The notes beneath the pieces were generated by a model that saw only the letters and a list, made by a program, of their open reading frames with translations, did not search any database and had not been told where the DNA came from. A stretch of 12,179 nucleotides of DNA from CBCXVS01 sp965178525 (GTDB taxonomy: Bacteria > Tectomicrobia > Entotheonellia > Entotheonellales > Entotheonellaceae): contig CBCXVS010000232.1 of assembly GCA_965178525.1 (NCBI GenBank), forward strand, positions 1 to 12,179. The letters are read 5' to 3'. The position numbers were made by a program, and so were the translations under genes. Of this stretch, positions 1 through 5,534 are shown piece after piece (the first letter of the stretch is position 1; every line of letters begins with the position of its first letter).

Positions 1-621
1 GAGGAAGTCATGAAGGATACCGGTTTGCTTGAGCCGTGTGCGATGAAAGTCGCCCGCACGGTTCTGAGGGGGGGGGGGTCATGGCGACATGATGCCCCTA
101 CCCGATGCGACCTCGGCGATATCGCCCAGCGGCTCAATCGGCACCTGGTGTCGCGGTCGCGTCTTGGCAAGTTTGTCACGCTCGTGTTTGCCGTCCTGGC
201 AGAGGATGGGGCGCTCACCTATGTGAACGCCGGGCATAATCCGCCGCTTCTGGTGACGGATAGGGGTGAGGTGCGGCGCCTCACCCCCGGCGGGACGATT
301 TTGGGTATGCTTGAAGACGTGCGATACAAATCGGCACAGGAGCAGATTGGGCCACAAGATGTGCTCGTGCTGTACTCGGACGGCGTCACCGAGGCGCGCA
401 ACTCGCCGCAGCTCTTCTATTCGATCGAGCGTCTGGAACGTCTGGTCGTGCAGCACCGTGATCAATCGGCGCGCGAGATCCACGACGCGATCTTCGACGA
501 CTGGAAGACGTTCACCGAGGGCGCGCCGGCAGCGGATGACGTGACGGTCATGGTGGTCAAGAGACGCCTACTGCGCCGATCTCCCGCCATCGATCACCAG
601 TTCCGACCCCGTCATGAATGA
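1..621 (+). CDS. SpoIIE/PP2C-type serine phosphatase domain protein, 3' part (5' end outside window)
   Basis: This is the C-terminal part of a SpoIIE/RsbU-like PPM phosphatase, the type that dephosphorylates anti-sigma-factor antagonists or acts as the output of sensor proteins. The frame is open from base 1; the first ATG, at base 10, is probably internal. Visible family features in order are LNRHL and FVTLVFAVL, then NAGHNPPLLV (about residues 75-84 from that ATG), LGML, the metal-site stretch VLYSDGVTEARN, and the closing AADDVTVMVVKRR with the conserved Asp pair. The GDVSGKG...AAL segment expected upstream of LNR is not recognisable: the equivalent stretch reads EVMKDTGLLEPCAMKVARTVLR and is followed by an 11-G tract. 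The end of the protein may therefore be in frame while its start is degenerate. The last 17 or so residues lie beyond the domain and are antisense to the neighbouring SDR gene. Family is fairly sure; target and intactness are unknown. Confidence 0.75.
   Translation, partial: EEVMKDTGLLEPCAMKVARTVLRGGGSWRHDAPTRCDLGDIAQRLNRHLVSRSRLGKFVTLVFAVLAEDGALTYVNAGHNPPLLVTDRGEVRRLTPGGTILGMLEDVRYKSAQEQIGPQDVLVLYSDGVTEARNSPQLFYSIERLERLVVQHRDQSAREIHDAIFDDWKTFTEGAPAADDVTVMVVKRRLLRRSPAIDHQFRPRHE
68..78. repeat. Poly-G homopolymer tract, 11 G
   Basis: Eleven consecutive G lie inside the phosphatase reading frame, just after the codons for VARTVLR. A tract this long is prone to slipped-strand indels and to sequencing miscalls. 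The three Gly residues it encodes fall where related proteins have a variable linker before the LNR helix. The frame is open through it as given. Confidence 0.8.
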
Positions 622-1308
622 CGACTCATCCGAGGCCAGATACAGGACGCCATAGGCAATCTCCTCTGGCGCCGCCCGCCTGTCCATGGGCGTGCGTCCC
701 CGCCGTTCTGGGTCGTCCGGCGCATCCTGCACCATGGGCGTGTTCACACCACCCGGATGCACGGAGTTGCACCGGATGTTGTCCTTGACATGCTCCATCG
801 CCGTCGCTTTGGTCAAGAGACGTACCGCTCCTTTCGTCGCAATGTATGCCGCCAGGCCGGGACTGCCCCGCAGACCCGCCGTCGACGAGATATTCACAAT
901 CGACCCGCCTCCGGCCTGCCGCATGGCCGGGATGGCATGTTTCGTCCCCAGAAACACCCCCTTGGCGTTGACATCCATGATGCGGTCCCACTCCGCTTCG
1001 CTGGTCTCCTCAAGGCGCTTCCAGATCACAATCCCGGCGTTGTTTACCAGAATATCCAACTTGTCATAGCGATTCACCGCCGTGCCAACCGCCTCGATCC
1101 AGTCGGTATCGCGGGTCACGTCCAGATGAATATACGTCGCGTCCCCGCCGGCGGCGCGGATGTCGGCCTCGACCTGTTTGCCCTCATCATCCCGGACGTC
1201 GCCGAATACGACTTTCGCGCCTTCGCTGGCAAACAATTTCGCTTCCGTCGCGCCCTGGCCTCGGGCGCCGCCACTGATCAGGGCAACCTTGCCATCGAGC
1301 CGTCCCAT
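568..1308 (-). CDS. SDR family NAD(P)-dependent oxidoreductase (classical SDR)
   Basis: This is a 246-residue classical short-chain dehydrogenase/reductase, the usual family length. Visible motifs are the cofactor loop SGGARGQG (residues 12-19), an Asp at about 37 after the second beta strand (favours NAD over NADP), NNAG (89-92), the catalytic Ser at 141-142, YIATK (Tyr155, Lys159), the HPGGVNTPM loop (184-192), and the C-terminal FMTGSELVIDGG that closes most FabG/glucose-1-dehydrogenase-like members. The start at 1308 is preferred over an ATG 12 codons upstream: the protein then begins MGRLDGKVAL as in relatives, with an AAGGAGAG Shine-Dalgarno six bases before it. The gene is divergent from the solute-binding protein gene and convergent with the phosphatase gene, whose end it overlaps by about 54 bases. 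The substrate cannot be read from sequence; annotations such as 3-oxoacyl-ACP reductase or glucose 1-dehydrogenase would be guesses. Confidence 0.92.
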   Translation of the reverse strand: MGRLDGKVALISGGARGQGATEAKLFASEGAKVVFGDVRDDEGKQVEADIRAAGGDATYIHLDVTRDTDWIEAVGTAVNRYDKLDILVNNAGIVIWKRLEETSEAEWDRIMDVNAKGVFLGTKHAIPAMRQAGGGSIVNISSTAGLRGSPGLAAYIATKGAVRLLTKATAMEHVKDNIRCNSVHPGGVNTPMVQDAPDDPERRGRTPMDRRAAPEEIAYGVLYLASDESSFMTGSELVIDGGRSAQ

Positions 1309-1353
1309 GTGTCTCTCCTTATTCGGTAGCTTCGTCGCGTGCAAGGGTGTATC

Positions 1354-1367
1354 CTACGCGCGCGTAG
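1354..1367. promoter_or_regulatory. 14-bp perfect palindrome in a divergent promoter region (possible operator)
   Basis: CTACGCGCGCGTAG is its own reverse complement. It lies in the 155-base gap between the divergent SDR and binding-protein genes, about 45 bases upstream of the SDR start. A second, 8-bp palindrome, CTTGCAAG, follows at 1372-1379. Perfect palindromes between divergent genes are often operators for dimeric repressors, but no regulator gene lies beside it and the alternating CG core also arises easily in GC-rich DNA. Confidence 0.35.
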
Positions 1368-1405
1368 ACGACTTGCAAGACCGTTTGTACACGTTGGGCA
1401 TGTGA

Positions 1406-1421
1406 CGCCCGCTTCCGGGCG
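1406..1421 (+). other. GC-rich hairpin in the leader of the binding-protein gene
   Basis: CGCCCG (1406-1411) and CGGGCG (1416-1421) form a perfect six-pair stem around a CTTC tetraloop, about 43 bases before the ATG of the solute-binding protein gene. No T tract follows, so it does not look like an intrinsic terminator. It could stabilise the transcript 5' end or be chance. Confidence 0.3.
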
Positions 1422-1463
1422 CCACCCGCATAGGTGTATGTGTCATGAGCAGGAGGGACAGCT

Positions 1464-3080
1464 ATGCGACGTAGTCGAAGAGGTCTACATGTGTTTGGTA
1501 TCGCCGTGTTGATCGGACTGGTGGTCATCGGCTCTGCCCTTGCCCAGGAGGAACCGCGCTACGGCGGCATCCTCAAGGTGGCGATTGCAGGCGATGCCCC
1601 CAGCCTCGACATCCACCAGGAGCGCACGTTCAAAGTGCAGATCCCCATGATGGCCTGCTACAATACGCTGTTGCATTTCACCCCAGGCAAATACCCCGAG
1701 ATCTCCTGCGATTTATGCACCGAGTGGACAGTCTCTGACGATCACCTGACCTACACCTTCACGCTGCGCCGGGGCGTCCGATTTCACGACGGCAGCGAAT
1801 TGACCTCGGCCGATGTCAAGGCCAGTTGGGAGAAAATCATCTGGCCAGCTAAAACCTATCCCGGCAAGAATGTGATTAGTACACACAAGGCATTCTACGT
1901 CGACATTGTGGACCGGGTCGAAGCCCCTGACCGCGATACCGTGGTGTTTGACCTCAAACGGCCGTCCGCGTCGTTCATCCCCCTGTTGGCCCATCCCGCC
2001 AGGCCGATCTATGCGAAAACCTATCCGGACCGAGATCCCCACTATTACAAAACGAACGTGATGGGCACCGGCCCCTTTAAGTTCAAGCGCTACGTGCGCG
2101 GCTCCTTCCTGGAACTGGAGTGCAATCCGGACTACTGGGTCAAAGGGCGGCCTTACCTGGATGGGGTGAAATACTTCATGATCAAAGATCTCTCGGCCCG
2201 GGCCAAGTCGGTGCGCTCGGGGCGAACGGATGTGGAATTTCGCAGCTTCCCCCCGTCTGAAGTGGAAGCCATCAAAAAACAGTTGGGCGACAAGATGGTC
2301 GTAGCGGATCCCAAACCGCAGATTTACATGGGGATCGCCATCAACGCGGAGCAGGACCCGTTCAACGACGAACGCGTGCGCAAGGCCCTGTCATTGGCCA
2401 TCAATCGCTACGAGATGGCCCGCACGATTTTACCACTGACCGGCTTGGGGTCACCGGGGGGCGGGTTGATGCACCCTGACACCAAGTGGGCCTTGCCCCC
2501 GGAAGAGCTGCAACAGCTCCCGGGCTTCGGCAAAGACCACGAGGCCAATCTTAACGAGGCGAAACGGTTGTTGGCCGAGGCGGGCTATCCCAACGGCTTC
2601 AAGACCGTGCTGCATAACCGGGCGGTGAAGCTGCCCTACATCGATTTTGGGGTGTACGTGATTTCCGCCTGGAAAAAGATTGGGGTGCAAGCCGAGCATC
2701 AGCTCGTCGAGAGCGCCACCTGGATCAAGGACCTCCGCACCCGGAACTTTCACCTGGCCGTGGACCCGGGCAGTAGCATTTCCGGGGATCCCGATGAGCA
2801 CCTGGTGCGCTGGACATCCGACTCGCCCAACAACTACGGACGGTTCCGTGACCCCGACGCCGATGCGCGGTTCCGGCAGCAAAGTCGCGAGATCGATGAG
2901 GCCAAGCGGATCCAACAGGTCCGAGACATGCAGCGCGCCGTCTTAGACAAGGTGTGGTGGCTACAGGGCCTCTGGTGGCGACGCCTGGAGGTGCGCTCCG
3001 CACGTATACGCGGCTATGAGCCGAATCCGCACCATTGGGATAATCGTCGCTTGCAGGACGTCTGGCTGGCCGAGAAGTAA
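1464..3080 (+). CDS. ABC transporter substrate-binding protein, family 5 (dipeptide/oligopeptide/nickel type)
   Basis: This 538-residue secreted solute-binding protein belongs to the DppA/OppA/NikA group (SBP_bac_5). It has a clear Sec signal peptide: basic MRRSRRG, a hydrophobic run (about residues 10-24), and a likely cut after SALA at residue 27. There is no lipobox Cys. The mature protein opens with RYGGILKVAIAGDAPSLD, the standard family start, followed by LTYTFTLRRGVRFHDGSELTSADV (the family signature, about 93-116), GTGPFKF, DYWVKGRPYLD, and the C-terminal half with ADVK-like lobes. The start is supported by AGGAGG seven bases before the ATG. It would capture a ligand outside the membrane and hand it to an ABC permease, but no permease or ATPase gene adjoins it, so partners must be encoded elsewhere. 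Unusual for the family, residues 82-85 (Cys-Asp-Leu-Cys) plus Cys65 place three cysteines in an exported domain. The ligand is unknown. Confidence 0.93.
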   Translation: MRRSRRGLHVFGIAVLIGLVVIGSALAQEEPRYGGILKVAIAGDAPSLDIHQERTFKVQIPMMACYNTLLHFTPGKYPEISCDLCTEWTVSDDHLTYTFTLRRGVRFHDGSELTSADVKASWEKIIWPAKTYPGKNVISTHKAFYVDIVDRVEAPDRDTVVFDLKRPSASFIPLLAHPARPIYAKTYPDRDPHYYKTNVMGTGPFKFKRYVRGSFLELECNPDYWVKGRPYLDGVKYFMIKDLSARAKSVRSGRTDVEFRSFPPSEVEAIKKQLGDKMVVADPKPQIYMGIAINAEQDPFNDERVRKALSLAINRYEMARTILPLTGLGSPGGGLMHPDTKWALPPEELQQLPGFGKDHEANLNEAKRLLAEAGYPNGFKTVLHNRAVKLPYIDFGVYVISAWKKIGVQAEHQLVESATWIKDLRTRNFHLAVDPGSSISGDPDEHLVRWTSDSPNNYGRFRDPDADARFRQQSREIDEAKRIQQVRDMQRAVLDKVWWLQGLWWRRLEVRSARIRGYEPNPHHWDNRRLQDVWLAEK

Positions 3081-3131
3081 GCTCGAAACAAGGGATTCAT
3101 GGTTCGTTGATGGCCCGACATGCCTAACCCA

Positions 3132-3156
3132 CCCCGAACCCCGAACCCCGAACCCC
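3132..3156 (-). repeat. CCCCGAA tandem (three units plus CCCC); G-quadruplex motif on the minus strand
   Basis: Three perfect 7-base units (3132-3138, 3139-3145, 3146-3152) are followed by a fourth CCCC (3153-3156). On the minus strand this reads as four GGGG runs separated by three TTC loops, which fits the strict G-quadruplex pattern. It sits in the 99-base gap between the convergent 3' ends of the binding-protein gene (stop at 3080) and the epimerase gene (stop at 3180). It could act in transcription termination or pausing, or be a dispersed intergenic repeat of this genome. Confidence 0.8.
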
Positions 3157-3179
3157 TATGATGCAGCGTGATGAGGCGG

Positions 3180-4118
3180 CTAACCTGCAATGACGGATAA
3201 GCCCTCGTCCTGACGCACCTCGTTGATAATCTGCAGCACGCGCTGCCGGAAGGGAGGATATTCGACCTCAAATTCGTCTAGGAGGCGGCGGTTATCGATG
3301 AGATAGTTGCCGGACTGCTCTTTGCCGCCCTGTTCATTCTTGAAGCGGATTTGCGCCTCGGGAATGAATTCCCGTACCTGGTCGGCCAACTCACCCAAGC
3401 TGATGGGCGTCCCGCCGGAGTTGTAGATATGGTAACGCGGCGCGTCGGCCAGGAGAACCCGTACGAAGACTTCCGAGATATCGTCCACGTGAATCGGGGT
3501 CCGCATATAATCCTTGTAGTCAAAGGTGATGGCATGGCCTCGGGCCGGCTGCGTGATACACTGGACGTGATCGACCGAACCCCGCACCTTGTCGGGACCC
3601 GTGACATTCGCTGGGCGTACGCCAGTAATCGACATGCCATATTTGTCAATGTAATCCTGGGCTTGCCACTCGTTGAAAATCTTGTGCACGGCGTATTGGT
3701 TGTTCCCGTACTTCATGTCGTCTTCGTTGACCAGCCGCTCACCGAAATGCTTTTGCTGGCCGCTGACGGCCAAGGAGCTGGCGTAAACCACCCGCTGCAC
3801 ACCGCACAACCTGGCGGCCTCGAAGCAGTTATCCATGCCCAGCACGTTCAACTTCATCGCCATGTGCGGGGCGTGCTCGCTCCCCAAGAAGTAGGACAAG
3901 TTGATGACCCGGGTGGGTTGGGTTTCCACCGTGATCCGCATGACATCTTCGAATTGCGTCACGTCGCCGCGCACGACTGTGACTTGGTTGCCCAGGTCGT
4001 CAAATGACGCAGCGCCGGGGTTGATGTCCATGCAGACCACCTCTTCCCCTCTGCCGGCAAGCCGCCGAATCACACGCGTACCGATAAAACCCGTACCCCC
4101 TAGCACCAAGATTGACAT
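3180..4118 (-). CDS. NAD-dependent epimerase/dehydratase family protein (extended SDR)
   Basis: This 312-residue extended SDR resembles UDP-glucose 4-epimerase and nucleoside-diphosphate-sugar epimerases. The Rossmann motif GGTGFIG (residues 7-13) starts almost at the N terminus. An Asp at about 31 (VVCMDINPG) suggests NAD. The conserved GDVTQ, YASSLAVSG (112-120, catalytic Ser), and YAVHK (Tyr142, Lys146) follow, then the RPANVTGPD substrate-side stretch and IHVDDISEVFV. An AGGAGG eight bases before the ATG supports the start. The C-terminal part is typical in length but lacks residues that would fix the sugar substrate. It stands alone on its strand with no sugar or cell-wall genes beside it, so the specific reaction (epimerase, dehydratase or reductase) is open. 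Upstream lie a perfect inverted repeat and a candidate AT-rich element (TTTATAAAG, minus strand, near 4150). Confidence 0.9.
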   Translation of the reverse strand: MSILVLGGTGFIGTRVIRRLAGRGEEVVCMDINPGAASFDDLGNQVTVVRGDVTQFEDVMRITVETQPTRVINLSYFLGSEHAPHMAMKLNVLGMDNCFEAARLCGVQRVVYASSLAVSGQQKHFGERLVNEDDMKYGNNQYAVHKIFNEWQAQDYIDKYGMSITGVRPANVTGPDKVRGSVDHVQCITQPARGHAITFDYKDYMRTPIHVDDISEVFVRVLLADAPRYHIYNSGGTPISLGELADQVREFIPEAQIRFKNEQGGKEQSGNYLIDNRRLLDEFEVEYPPFRQRVLQIINEVRQDEGLSVIAG

Positions 4119-4203
4119 ATCCCGTTCCTCCTAACCGGATTGAGACTTTATAAAACGCTTGCACAACCCGGAAGCGCCTGCCTCGGCGGATGTGACCGAT
4201 AGA

Positions 4204-4250
4204 TGACAACGTCCGTGTGACATTCCTTGTCCAAAGTGCCGACGTTGTCA
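4204..4250. repeat. Perfect 10-bp inverted repeat with 27-bp spacer
   Basis: TGACAACGTC (4204-4213) is the exact reverse complement of GACGTTGTCA (4241-4250). The pair lies in the 316-base gap between the divergent epimerase and vapB-like genes, 86-132 bases upstream of the epimerase start. It may be a two-site operator (centres 37 bp apart) or the stem of a large hairpin. No function is shown. Confidence 0.5.
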
Positions 4251-4325
4251 AGACCTATTTTGCGCGGTTGGCGAAATTGACTTGCACAAGACGCCATTCC
4301 CGCCTACTCCAGGCCCCCTCTCACC

Positions 4326-4354
4326 TTGAATCTCACCTCGGTATCGCCCATACT
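4326..4354 (+). promoter_or_regulatory. Candidate sigma-70-type promoter for the vapBC-like operon
   Basis: TTGAAT (4326-4331) and CATACT (4349-4354) each match four of six consensus positions and are separated by exactly 17 bases. Transcription would begin near 4361, leaving a leader of about 75 bases before the antitoxin start at 4435. This is a motif match only. Confidence 0.3.
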
Positions 4355-4434
4355 GATCATCGATATGAGGCGTCATGAGAGGGGTGGAAACAGGGATGGA
4401 CGGGAAGAAGCGGAAACGTATGCGAGGGAGAGCG

Positions 4435-4698
4435 ATGCCGCGATCGATCACGATTCAGGATGTCGATGACGACACCGCTACCTGGCTCGTTGAAGAAGCC
4501 GGACGGCTGGGGGTAAGCGTAGAAACAGTCGCTGGGCGTCTGCTGCGGCGTGGCTTGGAGTGGGAGCGTCGCCAGGCAGAGCTGCCGACCTATCACGACC
4601 TCGACGCGTTGGCGGGTACATGGCGTGAGGACGAAGCCACGGCTTTCTTGCAGGCGACCGCCGACTTGGAGAAGGTGAATCAAGCGTTGTGGCCATGA
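4435..4698 (+). CDS. VapB-like antitoxin (probable ribbon-helix-helix)
   Basis: This 87-residue protein begins with a short strand, SITIQDVDD, then helices carrying TATWLVEEAGRLGVSVETVAGRLLRRGLE. That is the layout of a ribbon-helix-helix DNA-binding domain (about residues 3-45). The acidic C-terminal tail, YHDLDALAGTWREDEATAFLQA, is the usual toxin-covering segment of VapB/FitA-type antitoxins. An ATG at 4375 would add 20 basic residues, but the start at 4435 has a GAGGGAG Shine-Dalgarno and gives the family's normal length. The stop overlaps the next start in ATGA at 4695-4698, so the pair is translationally coupled to a toxin gene, which is truncated here. It would bind its own operator and neutralise a PIN-domain RNase. 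Assignment rests on the tail pattern and the partner. Confidence 0.75.
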   Translation: MPRSITIQDVDDDTATWLVEEAGRLGVSVETVAGRLLRRGLEWERRQAELPTYHDLDALAGTWREDEATAFLQATADLEKVNQALWP

Positions 4699-4817
4699 GG
4701 GACGTCCTTCTCGATACGAGCGCCTACGTGGCCTTCAAACAATCACAGGTTTTAATACAAGCCGAGGAAAACCGACGCTATTGGGAAGAACGTAATCGAG
4801 AACGAGGGCTGAAATAG
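4695..4817 (+). pseudogene. Truncated VapC-like PIN-domain toxin (N-terminal remnant)
   Basis: The 40-codon frame opens MRDVLLDTSAYVAFK, the first strand and helix of a PIN-domain ribonuclease with its first catalytic Asp (residue 7). After about residue 15 it no longer resembles PIN and continues as a charged helix, AEENRRYWEERNRERGLK, before TAG. VapC proteins are about 130 residues and need three or four acidic residues along that length, so this cannot be an active nuclease. The break suggests that most of vapC was deleted and the remnant joined to the 3' end of another small gene. The frame 4818-4896 continues in a similar charged-helix style (KYGQEAIRAKLQKLR) after a one-base slip. Confidence 0.65.
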
Positions 4818-4881
4818 CAGCGCAACCCCTGAAGTATGGTCAAGAAGCGATACGGGCGAAGTTACAGAAATTGAGAGTATT

Positions 4882-4910
4882 GTATACGGAGACGATATGA
4901 CGTATACGGA
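4882..4910. repeat. Direct repeat GTATACGGA, 20 bp apart, over the antitoxin start
   Basis: GTATACGGA occurs at 4882-4890 and again at 4902-4910, flanking the ATG at 4897. The core GTATAC is itself palindromic and the 20-bp period is close to two helical turns, which suits binding of two protein dimers on one face. The first copy includes part of the Shine-Dalgarno. An autoregulatory operator is possible. Confidence 0.4.
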
Positions 4911-5145
4911 AATTCTAGAAGCACTCAACACGCTGTCTCTTACCGAGCGGTTGACCCGGATAGAGTTCGCGCTGCGGCTCATGCGTGAAGAGCTACAACA
5001 GCACGAACAGCTACCGGCCGAGCATGATCGCCAAGCCCAACCGCTTACTGCCGCTGCCAACGCTCTCCTGCCAGACGATACCTCGGATCGTGAACGGACT
5101 AACTTCACAGCCCTCGATGGCGAGGACTTCTATGAAGCGAGGTGA
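4897..5145 (+). CDS. MazE-like antitoxin of a type II toxin-antitoxin pair
   Basis: This 82-residue protein has an N-terminal stretch, LSLTERLTRIEFALRLMREEL (about residues 13-33), that forms an amphipathic helix, a flexible middle, and the ending FTALDGEDFYEAR. I associate this N-helix and the LDGEDFYE tail with antitoxins encoded next to MazF/PemK toxins, though the DNA-binding fold itself is not obvious. GGAG five bases before the ATG supports the start. The 3' end overlaps the toxin start by 14 bases, typical of a coupled pair. The toxin next door is truncated, so the antitoxin has no complete cognate here. Confidence 0.65.
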   Translation: MTYTEILEALNTLSLTERLTRIEFALRLMREELQQHEQLPAEHDRQAQPLTAAANALLPDDTSDRERTNFTALDGEDFYEAR

Positions 5146-5326
5146 AATCTGGCTCATCAATCTGGACCCGACCGTTGGCAGCGAAATTCGGAAAACACGT
5201 CCGGCCGTCCTCGTGCAGGACGATGCCATCGGCATTTTGCCACTGCGGGTGATCGTGCCGATAACGGATTACATTTCTCCTCTCTCCTCACCTCACACTT
5301 TTTTTATGCGACACGGAAACGTATAG
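5132..5326 (+). pseudogene. Truncated MazF/PemK-like endoribonuclease toxin
   Basis: The 64-codon frame begins MKRGEIWLINLDPTVGSEIRKTRPAVLVQDD, the canonical MazF/PemK N terminus with the conserved Arg of the KTRPAVLV strand (about residues 21-28). It continues through LPLRVIVPITDY (about 36-47). It then turns into PLSSPHTFFMRHGNV and stops, where intact MazF (about 110 residues) would continue with a second half containing the conserved Thr-Ser pair. The transition, near 5275, coincides with a change to AT-rich sequence, so the 3' half was probably lost by deletion or replacement. Unlikely to be an active RNase. Confidence 0.75.
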
Positions 5327-5534
5327 GTTTTTCGGAACGCTGTCGCGGTGCCCTTTACATCCTTACTATCGATGAGTAAAATATAAATCTCATATTCGAA
5401 CGACAACTTAATGAATGATAGGGCATAATGCGAAATTGGGAGAATATATCTACGTTTATGGATGATATGATTGTAGGTCTATACCCATATCAAGGCGATG
5501 GGTTCCCATAAGTCCCCGTGGGAGGTGAGGCGGC
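5327..5534. other. AT-rich intergenic region upstream of the cox operon
   Basis: By count, 43 of the 120 bases at 5341-5460 are G or C (about 36%), sharply below the neighbouring genes. The gap holds a candidate promoter (5400-5429), a 7-bp inverted repeat TGATATG/CATATCA (5463-5469 and 5486-5492), and a 27-codon ORF (5428-5511) I do not consider supported. Otherwise no gene or RNA is recognisable. It may be a true regulatory region or the scar of the event that truncated the mazF-like gene. Confidence 0.6.
5400..5429 (+). promoter_or_regulatory. Candidate promoter for the coxMSL operon
   Basis: ACGACA (5400-5405) matches four of six -35 positions and CATAAT (5424-5429) five of six -10 positions, with an 18-base spacer, in locally AT-rich DNA. 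Transcription would start near 5436, about 100 bases before coxM. The inverted repeat at 5463-5492 would then lie just downstream of the start, a position where a repressor could act. Motif match only. Confidence 0.3.

Noticed and set aside
4375..4434. Longer start for the vapB-like antitoxin
   Set aside because: It adds 20 basic residues with no family match; the internal ATG at 4435 has a better Shine-Dalgarno and gives the usual length.
4882..4887. GTATAC as a -10 element for the mazE-like gene
   Set aside because: No acceptable -35 element lies 16-18 bases upstream, so I kept it only as part of the direct repeat.
5428..5511. 27-codon ORF (starting MRNWENISTF) just upstream of coxM, a possible leader peptide
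   Set aside because: No Shine-Dalgarno is evident and its ATG overlaps the candidate -10 element, so it would lie before the predicted transcript start.
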